From Aquilaria yunnanensis (taxonomy: Eukaryota; Streptophyta; Magnoliopsida; Malvales; Thymelaeaceae), in the NCBI GenBank assembly GCA_039654915.1, contig CM077597.1, positions 54,898,001 to 54,962,000 on the forward strand: DNA of 64,000 nt, written 5' to 3'. This document shows, piece after piece, positions 44,001 to 58,700 of this stretch; position 1 is the first letter of the stretch, and each line of letters opens with the position of its first letter. The notes below the pieces were generated by a model. That model searched no databases. It was not told the DNA's origin and saw nothing but the letters and a program-made list of their open reading frames with translations. The position numbers and the translations under genes were made by a program.

Positions 44001-46737
44001 CGCATCCGTCAACCAACGCCGCTTATTTTCCATTATCCGTACCGGTCTTTTTCCCCTTCATCGTGAGTGCTACACGTCACGAACAAACCGTGGGGCTGAT
44101 AAAGTGGGAAATTTTAATCCAGCAACTAGACCCCAAAAAGAAAATAGGGGATGCAACACGAGGACTTCCCGGCACGTCACCGATGCCAGTACTACTCTCG
44201 CCCAAGCACGCTTAACTGCGGAGTTCTGATGGGATCCGGTGCATTAGTGCTGGTATGATCGCATCCGTCAACCAACGCCGCTTATTTTCCATTATCCGTA
44301 CCGGTCTTTTTCCCCTTCATCGTGAGTGCTACACGTCACGAACAAACCGTGGGGCTGATAAAGTGGGAAATTTTAATCCAGCAACTAGACCCGAAAAAGA
44401 AAATAGGGGATGCAACACGAGGACTTCCCGGCACGTCACCGATGCCAGTACTACTCTCGCCCAAGCACGCTTAACTGCGGAGTTCTGATGGGATCCGGTG
44501 CATTAGTGCTGGTATGATCGCATCCGTCAACCAACGCCGCTTATTTTCCATTATCCGTACCGGTCTTTTTCCCCTTCATCGTGAGTGCTACACGTCACGA
44601 ACAAACCGTGGGGCTGATAAAGTGGGAAATTTTAATCCAGCAACTAGACCCGAAAAAGAAAATAGGGGATGCAACACGAGGACTTCCCGGCACGTCACCG
44701 ATGCCAGTACTACTCTCGCCCAAGCACGCTTAACTGCGGAGTTCTGATGGGATCCGGTGCATTAGTGCTGGTATGATCGCATCCGTCAACCAACGCCGCT
44801 TATTTTCCATTATCCGTACCGGTCTTTTTCCCCTTCATCGTGAGTGCTACACGTCACGAACAAACCGTGGGGCTGATAAAGTGGGAAATTTTAATCCAGC
44901 AACTAGACCCGAAAAAGAAAATAGGGGATGCAACACGAGGACTTCCCGGCACGTCACCGATGCCAGTACTACTCTCGCCCAAGCACGCTTAACTGCGGAG
45001 TTCTGATGGGATCCGGTGCATTAGTGCTGGTATGATCGCATCCGTCAACCAACGCCGCTTATTTTCCATTATCCGTACCGGTCTTTTTCCCCTTCATCGT
45101 GAGTGCTACACGTCACGAACAAACCGTGGGGCTGATAAAGTGGGAAATTTTAATCCAGCAACTAGACCCGAAAAAGAAAATAGGGGATGCAACACGAGGA
45201 CTTCCCGGCACGTCACCGATGCCAGTACTACTCTCGCCCAAGCACGCTTAACTGCGGAGTTCTGATGGGATCCGGTGCATTAGTGCTGGTATGATCGCAT
45301 CCGTCAACCAACGCCGCTTATTTTCCATTATCCGTACCGGTCTTTTTCCCCTTCATCGTGAGTGCTACACGTCACGAACAAACCGTGGGGCTGATAAAGT
45401 GGAAAATTTTAATCCAGCAACTAGACCCGAAAAAGAAAATAGGGGATGCAACACGAGGACTTCCCGGCACGTCACCGATGCCAGTACTACTCTCGCCCAA
45501 GCACGCTTAACTGCGGAGTTCTGATGGGATCCGGTGCATTAGTGCTGGTATGATCGCATCCGTCAACCAACGCCGCTTATTTTCCATTATCCGTACCGGT
45601 CTTTTTCCCCTTCATCGTGAGTGCTACACGTCACGAAAGAACCGTGGGGCTGATAAAGTGGGACATTTTAATCCAGCAACTAGACCCGAAAAAGAAAATA
45701 GGGGATGCAACACGAGGACTTCCCGGCACGTCACCGATGCCAGTACTACTCTCGCCCAAGCACGCTTAACTGCGGAGTTCTGATGGGATCCGGTGCATTA
45801 GTGCTGGTATGATCGCATCCGTCAACCAACGCCGCTTATTTTCCATTATCCGTACCGGTCTTTTTCCCCGTCATCGTGAGTGCTACACGTCACGAAAGAA
45901 CCGTGGGGCTGATAAAGTGGGACATTTTAATCCAGCAACTAGACCCGAAAAAGAAAATAGGGGATGCAACACGAGGACTTCCCGGCACGTCACCGATGCC
46001 AGTACTACTCTCGCCCAAGCACGCTTAACTGCGGAGTTCTGATGGGATCCGGTGCATTAGTGCTGGTATGATCGCATCCGTCAACCAACGCCGCTTATTT
46101 TCCATTATCCGTACCGGTCTTTTTCCCCTTCATCGTGAGTGCTACACGTCACGAAAGAACCGTGGGGCTGATAAAGTGGGACATTTTAATCCAGCAACTA
46201 GACCCGAAAAAGAAAATAGGGGATGCAACACGAGGACTTCCCGGCACGTCACCGATGCCAGTACTACTCTCGCCCAAGCACGCTTAACTGCGGAGTTCTG
46301 ATGGGATCCGGTGCATTAGTGCTGGTATGATCGCATCCGTCAACCAACGCCGCTTATTTTCCATTATCCGTACCGGTCTTTTTCCCCGTCATCGTGAGTG
46401 CTACACGTCACGAAAGAACCGTGGGGCTGATAAAGTGGGACATTTTAATCCAGCAACTAGACCCGAAAAAGAAAATAGGGGATGCAACACGAGGACTTCC
46501 CGGCACGTCACCGATGCCAGTACTACTCTCGCCCAAGCACGCTTAACTGCGGAGTTCTGATGGGATCCGGTGCATTAGTGCTGGTATGATCGCATCCGTC
46601 AACCAACGCCGCTTATTTTCCATTATCCGTACCGGTCTTTTTCCCCTTCATCGTGAGTGCTACACGTCACGAACAAACCGTGGGGCTGATAAAGTGGGAA
46701 ATTTTAATCCAGCAACTAGACCCGAAAAAGAAAATAG

Positions 46738-49700
46738 GGGATGCAACACGAGGACTTCCCGGCACGTCACCGATGCCAGTACTACTCTCGCCCAAGCACG
46801 CTTAACTGCGGAGTTCTGATGGGATCCGGTGCATTAGTGCTGGTATGATCGCATCCGTCAACCAACGCCGCTTATTTTCCATTATCCGTACCGGTCTTTT
46901 TCCCCGTCATCGTGAGTGCTACACGTCACGAAAGAACCGTGGGGCTGATAAAGTGGGACATTTTAATCCAGCAACTAGACCCGAAAAAGAAAATAGGGGA
47001 TGCAACACGAGGACTTCCCGGCACGTCACCGATGCCAGTACTACTCTCGCCCAAGCACGCTTAACTGCGGAGTTCTGATGGGATCCGGTGCATTAGTGCT
47101 GGTATGATCGCATCCGTCAACCAACGCCGCTTATTTTCCATTATCCGTACCGGTCTTTTTCCCCTTCATCGTGAGTGCTACACGTCACGAACAAACCGTG
47201 GGGCTGATAAAGTGGGACATTTTAATCCAGCAACTAGACCCCAAAAAGAAAATAGGGGATGCAACACGAGGACTTCCCGGCACGTCACCGATGCCAGTAC
47301 TACTCTCGCCCAAGCACGCTTAACTGCGGAGTTCTGATGGGATCCGGTGCATTAGTGCTGGTATGATCGCATCCGTCAACCAACGCCGCTTATTTTCCAT
47401 TATCCGTACCGGTCTTTTTCCCCTTCATCGTGAGTGCTACACGTCACGAACAAACCGTGGGGCTGATAAAGTGGGAAATTTTAATCCAGCAACTAGACCC
47501 GAAAAAGAAAATAGGGGATGCAACACGAGGACTTCCCGGCACGTCACCGATGCCAGTACTACTCTCGCCCAAGCACGCTTAACTGCGGAGTTCTGATGGG
47601 ATCCGGTGCATTAGTGCTGGTATGATCGCATCCGTCAACCAACGCCGCTTATTTTCCATTATCCGTACCGGTCTTTTTCCCCTTCATCGTGAGTGCTACA
47701 CGTCACGAACAAACCGTGGGGCTGATAAAGTGGGAAATTTTAATCCAGCAACTAGACCCGAAAAAGAAAATAGGGGATGCAACACGAGGACTTCCCGGCA
47801 CGTCACCGATGCCAGTACTACTCTCGCCCAAGCACGCTTAACTGCGGAGTTCTGATGGGATCCGGTGCATTAGTGCTGGTATGATCGCATCCGTCAACCA
47901 ACGCCGCTTATTTTCCATTATCCGTACCGGTCTTTTTCCCCTTCATCGTGAGTGCTACACGTCACGAACAAACCGTGGGGCTGATAAAGTGGGAAATTTT
48001 AATCCAGCAACTAGACCCGAAAAAGAAAATAGGGGATGCAACACGAGGACTTCCCGGCACGTCACCGATGCCAGTACTACTCTCGCCCAAGCACGCTTAA
48101 CTGCGGAGTTCTGATGGGATCCGGTGCATTAGTGCTGGTATGATCGCATCCGTCAACCAACGCCGCTTATTTTCCATTATCCGTACCGGTCTTTTTCCCC
48201 GTCATCGTGAGTGCTACACGTCACGAAAGAACCGTGGGGCTGATAAAGTGGGACATTTTAATCCAGCAACTAGACCCGAAAAAGAAAATAGGGGATGCAA
48301 CACGAGGACTTCCCGGCACGTCACCGATGCCAGTACTACTCTCGCCCAAGCACGCTTAACTGCGGAGTTCTGATGGGATCCGGTGCATTAGTGCTGGTAT
48401 GATCGCATCCGTCAACCAACGCCGCTTATTTTCCATTATCCGTACCGGTCTTTTTCCCCGTCATCGTGAGTGCTACACGTCACGAAAGAACCGTGGGGCT
48501 GATAAAGTGGGACATTTTAATCCAGCAACTAGACCCGAAAAAGAAAATAGGGGATGCAACACGAGGACTTCCCGGCACGTCACCGATGCCAGTACTACTC
48601 TCGCCCAAGCACGCTTAACTGCGGAGTTCTGATGGGATCCGGTGCATTAGTGCTGGTATGATCGCATCCGTCAACCAACGCCGCTTATTTTCCATTATCC
48701 GTACCGGTCTTTTTCCCCTTCATCGTGAGTGCTACACGTCACGAACAAACCGTGGGGCTGATAAAGTGGGAAATTTTAATCCAGCAACTAGACCCGAAAA
48801 AGAAAATAGGGGATGCAACACGAGGACTTCCCGGCACGTCACCGATGCCAGTACTACTCTCGCCCAAGCACGCTTAACTGCGGAGTTCTGATGGGATCCG
48901 GTGCATTAGTGCTGGTATGATCGCATCCGTCAACCAACGCCGCTTATTTTCCATTATCCGTACCGGTCTTTTTCCCCGTCATCGTGAGTGCTACACGTCA
49001 CGAAAGAACCGTGGGGCTGATAAAGTGGGACATTTTAATCCAGCAACTAGACCCGAAAAAGAAAATAGGGGATGCAACACGAGGACTTCCCGGCACGTCA
49101 CCGATGCCAGTACTACTCTCGCCCAAGCACGCTTAACTGCGGAGTTCTGATGGGATCCGGTGCATTAGTGCTGGTATGATCGCATCCGTCAACCAACGCC
49201 GCTTATTTTCCATTATCCGTACCGGTCTTTTTCCCCTTCATCGTGAGTGCTACACGTCACGAACAAACCGTGGGGCTGATAAAGTGGGAAATTTTAATCC
49301 AGCAACTAGACCCGAAAAAGAAAATAGGGGATGCAACACGAGGACTTCCCGGCACGTCACCGATGCCAGTACTACTCTCGCCCAAGCACGCTTAACTGCG
49401 GAGTTCTGATGGGATCCGGTGCATTAGTGCTGGTATGATCGCATCCGTCAACCAACGCCGCTTATTTTCCATTATCCGTACCGGTCTTTTTCCCCGTCAT
49501 CGTGAGTGCTACACGTCACGAAAGAACCGTGGGGCTGATAAAGTGGGACATTTTAATCCAGCAACTAGACCCGAAAAAGAAAATAGGGGATGCAACACGA
49601 GGACTTCCCGGCACGTCACCGATGCCAGTACTACTCTCGCCCAAGCACGCTTAACTGCGGAGTTCTGATGGGATCCGGTGCATTAGTGCTGGTATGATCG

Positions 49701-52700
49701 CATCCGTCAACCAACGCCGCTTATTTTCCATTATCCGTACCGGTCTTTTTCCCCTTCATCGTGAGTGCTACACGTCACGAACAAACCGTGGGGCTGATAA
49801 AGTGGGAAATTTTAATCCAGCAACTAGACCCGAAAAAGAAAATAGGGGATGCAACACGAGGACTTCCCGGCACGTCACCGATGCCAGTACTACTCTCGCC
49901 CAAGCACGCTTAACTGCGGAGTTCTGATGGGATCCGGTGCATTAGTGCTGGTATGATCGCATCCGTCAACCAACGCCGCTTATTTTCCATTATCCGTACC
50001 GGTCTTTTTCCCCTTCATCGTGAGTGCTACACGTCACGAACAAACCGTGGGGCTGATAAAGTGGGAAATTTTAATCCAGCAACTAGACCCGAAAAAGAAA
50101 ATAGGGGATGCAACACGAGGACTTCCCGGCACGTCACCGATGCCAGTACTACTCTCGCCCAAGCACGCTTAACTGCGGAGTTCTGATGGGATCCGGTGCA
50201 TTAGTGCTGGTATGATCGCATCCGTCAACCAACGCCGCTTATTTTCCATTATCCGTACCGGTCTTTTTCCCCTTCATCGTGAGTGCTACACGTCACGAAC
50301 AAACCGTGGGGCTGATAAAGTGGGAAATTTTAATCCAGCAACTAGACCCGAAAAAGAAAATAGGGGATGCAACACGAGGACTTCCCGGCACGTCACCGAT
50401 GCCAGTACTACTCTCGCCCAAGCACGCTTAACTGCGGAGTTCTGATGGGATCCGGTGCATTAGTGCTGGTATGATCGCATCCGTCAACCAACGCCGCTTA
50501 TTTTCCATTATCCGTACCGGTCTTTTTCCCCTTCATCGTGAGTGCTACACGTCACGAACAAACCGTGGGGCTGATAAAGTGGGAAATTTTAATCCAGCAA
50601 CTAGACCCCAAAAAGAAAATAGGGGATGCAACACGAGGACTTCCCGGCACGTCACCGATGCCAGTACTACTCTCGCCCAAGCACGCTTAACTGCGGAGTT
50701 CTGATGGGATCCGGTGCATTAGTGCTGGTATGATCGCATCCGTCAACCAACGCCGCTTATTTTCCATTATCCGTACCGGTCTTTTTCCCCTTCATCGTGA
50801 GTGCTACACGTCACGAACAAACCGTGGGGCTGATAAAGTGGGAAATTTTAATCCAGCAACTAGACCCCAAAAAGAAAATAGGGGATGCAACACGAGGACT
50901 TCCCGGCACGTCACCGATGCCAGTACTACTCTCGCCCAAGCACGCTTAACTGCGGAGTTCTGATGGGATCCGGTGCATTAGTGCTGGTATGATCGCATCC
51001 GTCAACCAACGCCGCTTATTTTCCATTATCCGTACCGGTCTTTTTCCCCTTCATCGTGAGTGCTACACGTCACGAACAAACCGTGGGGCTGATAAAGTGG
51101 GAAATTTTAATCCAGCAACTAGACCCGAAAAAGAAAATAGGGGATGCAACACGAGGACTTCCCGGCACGTCACCGATGCCAGTACTACTCTCGCCCAAGC
51201 ACGCTTAACTGCGGAGTTCTGATGGGATCCGGTGCATTAGTGCTGGTATGATCGCATCCGTCAACCAACGCCGCTTATTTTCCATTATCCGTACCGGTCT
51301 TTTTCCCCTTCATCGTGAGTGCTACACGTCACGAACAAACCGTGGGGCTGATAAAGTGGGAAATTTTAATCCAGCAACTAGACCCCAAAAAGAAAATAGG
51401 GGATGCAACACGAGGACTTCCCGGCACGTCACCGATGCCAGTACTACTCTCGCCCAAGCACGCTTAACTGCGGAGTTCTGATGGGATCCGGTGCATTAGT
51501 GCTGGTATGATCGCATCCGTCAACCAACGCCGCTTATTTTCCATTATCCGTACCGGTCTTTTTCCCCTTCATCGTGAGTGCTACACGTCACGAACAAACC
51601 GTGGGGCTGATAAAGTGGGAAATTTTAATCCAGCAACTAGACCCCAAAAAGAAAATAGGGGATGCAACACGAGGACTTCCCGGCACGTCACCGATGCCAG
51701 TACTACTCTCGCCCAAGCACGCTTAACTGCGGAGTTCTGATGGGATCCGGTGCATTAGTGCTGGTATGATCGCATCCGTCAACCAACGCCGCTTATTTTC
51801 CATTATCCGTACCGGTCTTTTTCCCCGTCATCGTGAGTGCTACACGTCACGAAAGAACCGTGGGGCTGATAAAGTGGGACATTTTAATCCAGCAACTAGA
51901 CCCGAAAAAGAAAATAGGGGATGCAACACGAGGACTTCCCGGCACGTCACCGATGCCAGTACTACTCTCGCCCAAGCACGCTTAACTGCGGAGTTCTGAT
52001 GGGATCCGGTGCATTAGTGCTGGTATGATCGCATCCGTCAACCAACGCCGCTTATTTTCCATTATCCGTACCGGTCTTTTTCCCCTTCATCGTGAGTGCT
52101 ACACGTCACGAACAAACCGTGGGGCTGATAAAGTGGGAAATTTTAATCCAGCAACTAGACCCGAAAAAGAAAATAGGGGATGCAACACGAGGACTTCCCG
52201 GCACGTCACCGATGCCAGTACTACTCTCGCCCAAGCACGCTTAACTGCGGAGTTCTGATGGGATCCGGTGCATTAGTGCTGGTATGATCGCATCCGTCAA
52301 CCAACGCCGCTTATTTTCCATTATCCGTACCGGTCTTTTTCCCCGTCATCGTGAGTGCTACACGTCACGAAAGAACCGTGGGGCTGATAAAGTGGGACAT
52401 TTTAATCCAGCAACTAGACCCGAAAAAGAAAATAGGGGATGCAACACGAGGACTTCCCGGCACGTCACCGATGCCAGTACTACTCTCGCCCAAGCACGCT
52501 TAACTGCGGAGTTCTGATGGGATCCGGTGCATTAGTGCTGGTATGATCGCATCCGTCAACCAACGCCGCTTATTTTCCATTATCCGTACCGGTCTTTTTC
52601 CCCTTCATCGTGAGTGCTACACGTCACGAACAAACCGTGGGGCTGATAAAGTGGGAAATTTTAATCCAGCAACTAGACCCGAAAAAGAAAATAGGGGATG

Positions 52701-55700
52701 CAACACGAGGACTTCCCGGCACGTCACCGATGCCAGTACTACTCTCGCCCAAGCACGCTTAACTGCGGAGTTCTGATGGGATCCGGTGCATTAGTGCTGG
52801 TATGATCGCATCCGTCAACCAACGCCGCTTATTTTCCATTATCCGTACCGGTCTTTTTCCCCGTCATCGTGAGTGCTACACGTCACGAAAGAACCGTGGG
52901 GCTGATAAAGTGGGACATTTTAATCCAGCAACTAGACCCGAAAAAGAAAATAGGGGATGCAACACGAGGACTTCCCGGCACGTCACCGATGCCAGTACTA
53001 CTCTCGCCCAAGCACGCTTAACTGCGGAGTTCTGATGGGATCCGGTGCATTAGTGCTGGTATGATCGCATCCGTCAACCAACGCCGCTTATTTTCCATTA
53101 TCCGTACCGGTCTTTTTCCCCGTCATCGTGAGTGCTACACGTCACGAAAGAACCGTGGGGCTGATAAAGTGGGACATTTTAATCCAGCAACTAGACCCGA
53201 AAAAGAAAATAGGGGATGCAACACGAGGACTTCCCGGCACGTCACCGATGCCAGTACTACTCTCGCCCAAGCACGCTTAACTGCGGAGTTCTGATGGGAT
53301 CCGGTGCATTAGTGCTGGTATGATCGCATCCGTCAACCAACGCCGCTTATTTTCCATTATCCGTACCGGTCTTTTTCCCCTTCATCGTGAGTGCTACACG
53401 TCACGAACAAACCGTGGGGCTGATAAAGTGGGAAATTTTAATCCAGCAACTAGACCCGAAAAAGAAAATAGGGGATGCAACACGAGGACTTCCCGGCACG
53501 TCACCGATGCCAGTACTACTCTCGCCCAAGCACGCTTAACTGCGGAGTTCTGATGGGATCCGGTGCATTAGTGCTGGTATGATCGCATCCGTCAACCAAC
53601 GCCGCTTATTTTCCATTATCCGTACCGGTCTTTTTCCCCTTCATCGTGAGTGCTACACGTCACGAACAAACCGTGGGGCTGATAAAGTGGGAAATTTTAA
53701 TCCAGCAACTAGACCCGAAAAAGAAAATAGGGGATGCAACACGAGGACTTCCCGGCACGTCACCGATGCCAGTACTACTCTCGCCCAAGCACGCTTAACT
53801 GCGGAGTTCTGATGGGATCCGGTGCATTAGTGCTGGTATGATCGCATCCGTCAACCAACGCCGCTTATTTTCCATTATCCGTACCGGTCTTTTTCCCCTT
53901 CATCGTGAGTGCTACACGTCACGAACAAACCGTGGGGCTGATAAAGTGGGAAATTTTAATCCAGCAACTAGACCCGAAAAAGAAAATAGGGGATGCAACA
54001 CGAGGACTTCCCGGCACGTCACCGATGCCAGTACTACTCTCGCCCAAGCACGCTTAACTGCGGAGTTCTGATGGGATCCGGTGCATTAGTGCTGGTATGA
54101 TCGCATCCGTCAACCAACGCCGCTTATTTTCCATTATCCGTACCGGTCTTTTTCCCCTTCATCGTGAGTGCTACACGTCACGAACAAACCGTGGGGCTGA
54201 TAAAGTGGGAAATTTTAATCCAGCAACTAGACCCGAAAAAGAAAATAGGGGATGCAACACGAGGACTTCCCGGCACGTCACCGATGCCAGTACTACTCTC
54301 GCCCAAGCACGCTTAACTGCGGAGTTCTGATGGGATCCGGTGCATTAGTGCTGGTATGATCGCATCCGTCAACCAACGCCGCTTATTTTCCATTATCCGT
54401 ACCGGTCTTTTTCCCCGTCATCGTGAGTGCTACACGTCACGAAAGAACCGTGGGGCTGATAAAGTGGGACATTTTAATCCAGCAACTAGACCCGAAAAAG
54501 AAAATAGGGGATGCAACACGAGGACTTCCCGGCACGTCACCGATGCCAGTACTACTCTCGCCCAAGCACGCTTAACTGCGGAGTTCTGATGGGATCCGGT
54601 GCATTAGTGCTGGTATGATCGCATCCGTCAACCAACGCCGCTTATTTTCCATTATCCGTACCGGTCTTTTTCCCCGTCATCGTGAGTGCTACACGTCACG
54701 AAAGAACCGTGGGGCTGATAAAGTGGGACATTTTAATCCAGCAACTAGACCCGAAAAAGAAAATAGGGGATGCAACACGAGGACTTCCCGGCACGTCACC
54801 GATGCCAGTACTACTCTCGCCCAAGCACGCTTAACTGCGGAGTTCTGATGGGATCCGGTGCATTAGTGCTGGTATGATCGCATCCGTCAACCAACGCCGC
54901 TTATTTTCCATTATCCGTACCGGTCTTTTTCCCCTTCATCGTGAGTGCTACACGTCACGAACAAACCGTGGGGCTGATAAAGTGGGAAATTTTAATCCAG
55001 CAACTAGACCCGAAAAAGAAAATAGGGGATGCAACACGAGGACTTCCCGGCACGTCACCGATGCCAGTACTACTCTCGCCCAAGCACGCTTAACTGCGGA
55101 GTTCTGATGGGATCCGGTGCATTAGTGCTGGTATGATCGCATCCGTCAACCAACGCCGCTTATTTTCCATTATCCGTACCGGTCTTTTTCCCCGTCATCG
55201 TGAGTGCTACACGTCACGAAAGAACCGTGGGGCTGATAAAGTGGGACATTTTAATCCAGCAACTAGACCCGAAAAAGAAAATAGGGGATGCAACACGAGG
55301 ACTTCCCGGCACGTCACCGATGCCAGTACTACTCTCGCCCAAGCACGCTTAACTGCGGAGTTCTGATGGGATCCGGTGCATTAGTGCTGGTATGATCGCA
55401 TCCGTCAACCAACGCCGCTTATTTTCCATTATCCGTACCGGTCTTTTTCCCCGTCATCGTGAGTGCTACACGTCACGAAAGAACCGTGGGGCTGATAAAG
55501 TGGGACATTTTAATCCAGCAACTAGACCCGAAAAAGAAAATAGGGGATGCAACACGAGGACTTCCCGGCACGTCACCGATGCCAGTACTACTCTCGCCCA
55601 AGCACGCTTAACTGCGGAGTTCTGATGGGATCCGGTGCATTAGTGCTGGTATGATCGCATCCGTCAACCAACGCCGCTTATTTTCCATTATCCGTACCGG

Positions 55701-58700
55701 TCTTTTTCCCCTTCATCGTGAGTGCTACACGTCACGAACAAACCGTGGGGCTGATAAAGTGGGAAATTTTAATCCAGCAACTAGACCCGAAAAAGAAAAT
55801 AGGGGATGCAACACGAGGACTTCCCGGCACGTCACCGATGCCAGTACTACTCTCGCCCAAGCACGCTTAACTGCGGAGTTCTGATGGGATCCGGTGCATT
55901 AGTGCTGGTATGATCGCATCCGTCAACCAACGCCGCTTATTTTCCATTATCCGTACCGGTCTTTTTCCCCGTCATCGTGAGTGCTACACGTCACGAAAGA
56001 ACCGTGGGGCTGATAAAGTGGGACATTTTAATCCAGCAACTAGACCCGAAAAAGAAAATAGGGGATGCAACACGAGGACTTCCCGGCACGTCACCGATGC
56101 CAGTACTACTCTCGCCCAAGCACGCTTAACTGCGGAGTTCTGATGGGATCCGGTGCATTAGTGCTGGTATGATCGCATCCGTCAACCAACGCCGCTTATT
56201 TTCCATTATCCGTACCGGTCTTTTTCCCCTTCATCGTGAGTGCTACACGTCACGAACAAACCGTGGGGCTGATAAAGTGGGAAATTTTAATCCAGCAACT
56301 AGACCCGAAAAAGAAAATAGGGGATGCAACACGAGGACTTCCCGGCACGTCACCGATGCCAGTACTACTCTCGCCCAAGCACGCTTAACTGCGGAGTTCT
56401 GATGGGATCCGGTGCATTAGTGCTGGTATGATCGCATCCGTCAACCAACGCCGCTTATTTTCCATTATCCGTACCGGTCTTTTTCCCCGTCATCGTGAGT
56501 GCTACACGTCACGAAAGAACCGTGGGGCTGATAAAGTGGGACATTTTAATCCAGCAACTAGACCCGAAAAAGAAAATAGGGGATGCAACACGAGGACTTC
56601 CCGGCACGTCACCGATGCCAGTACTACTCTCGCCCAAGCACGCTTAACTGCGGAGTTCTGATGGGATCCGGTGCATTAGTGCTGGTATGATCGCATCCGT
56701 CAACCAACGCCGCTTATTTTCCATTATCCGTACCGGTCTTTTTCCCCTTCATCGTGAGTGCTACACGTCACGAACAAACCGTGGGGCTGATAAAGTGGGA
56801 AATTTTAATCCAGCAACTAGACCCGAAAAAGAAAATAGGGGATGCAACACGAGGACTTCCCGGCACGTCACCGATGCCAGTACTACTCTCGCCCAAGCAC
56901 GCTTAACTGCGGAGTTCTGATGGGATCCGGTGCATTAGTGCTGGTATGATCGCATCCGTCAACCAACGCCGCTTATTTTCCATTATCCGTACCGGTCTTT
57001 TTCCCCTTCATCGTGAGTGCTACACGTCACGAACAAACCGTGGGGCTGATAAAGTGGGAAATTTTAATCCAGCAACTAGACCCGAAAAAGAAAATAGGGG
57101 ATGCAACACGAGGACTTCCCGGCACGTCACCGATGCCAGTACTACTCTCGCCCAAGCACGCTTAACTGCGGAGTTCTGATGGGATCCGGTGCATTAGTGC
57201 TGGTATGATCGCATCCGTCAACCAACGCCGCTTATTTTCCATTATCCGTACCGGTCTTTTTCCCCTTCATCGTGAGTGCTACACGTCACGAACAAACCGT
57301 GGGGCTGATAAAGTGGGAAATTTTAATCCAGCAACTAGACCCGAAAAAGAAAATAGGGGATGCAACACGAGGACTTCCCGGCACGTCACCGATGCCAGTA
57401 CTACTCTCGCCCAAGCACGCTTAACTGCGGAGTTCTGATGGGATCCGGTGCATTAGTGCTGGTATGATCGCATCCGTCAACCAACGCCGCTTATTTTCCA
57501 TTATCCGTACCGGTCTTTTTCCCCGTCATCGTGAGTGCTACACGTCACGAAAGAACCGTGGGGCTGATAAAGTGGGACATTTTAATCCAGCAACTAGACC
57601 CGAAAAAGAAAATAGGGGATGCAACACGAGGACTTCCCGGCACGTCACCGATGCCAGTACTACTCTCGCCCAAGCACGCTTAACTGCGGAGTTCTGATGG
57701 GATCCGGTGCATTAGTGCTGGTATGATCGCATCCGTCAACCAACGCCGCTTATTTTCCATTATCCGTACCGGTCTTTTTCCCCTTCATCGTGAGTGCTAC
57801 ACGTCACGAACAAACCGTGGGGCTGATAAAGTGGGACATTTTAATCCAGCAACTAGACCCCAAAAAGAAAATAGGGGATGCAACACGAGGACTTCCCGGC
57901 ACGTCACCGATGCCAGTACTACTCTCGCCCAAGCACGCTTAACTGCGGAGTTCTGATGGGATCCGGTGCATTAGTGCTGGTATGATCGCATCCGTCAACC
58001 AACGCCGCTTATTTTCCATTATCCGTACCGGTCTTTTTCCCCTTCATCGTGAGTGCTACACGTCACGAACAAACCGTGGGGCTGATAAAGTGGGAAATTT
58101 TAATCCAGCAACTAGACCCGAAAAAGAAAATAGGGGATGCAACACGAGGACTTCCCGGCACGTCACCGATGCCAGTACTACTCTCGCCCAAGCACGCTTA
58201 ACTGCGGAGTTCTGATGGGATCCGGTGCATTAGTGCTGGTATGATCGCATCCGTCAACCAACGCCGCTTATTTTCCATTATCCGTACCGGTCTTTTTCCC
58301 CTTCATCGTGAGTGCTACACGTCACGAACAAACCGTGGGGCTGATAAAGTGGGAAATTTTAATCCAGCAACTAGACCCGAAAAAGAAAATAGGGGATGCA
58401 ACACGAGGACTTCCCGGCACGTCACCGATGCCAGTACTACTCTCGCCCAAGCACGCTTAACTGCGGAGTTCTGATGGGATCCGGTGCATTAGTGCTGGTA
58501 TGATCGCATCCGTCAACCAACGCCGCTTATTTTCCATTATCCGTACCGGTCTTTTTCCCCTTCATCGTGAGTGCTACACGTCACGAACAAACCGTGGGGC
58601 TGATAAAGTGGGAAATTTTAATCCAGCAACTAGACCCGAAAAAGAAAATAGGGGATGCAACACGAGGACTTCCCGGCACGTCACCGATGCCAGTACTACT

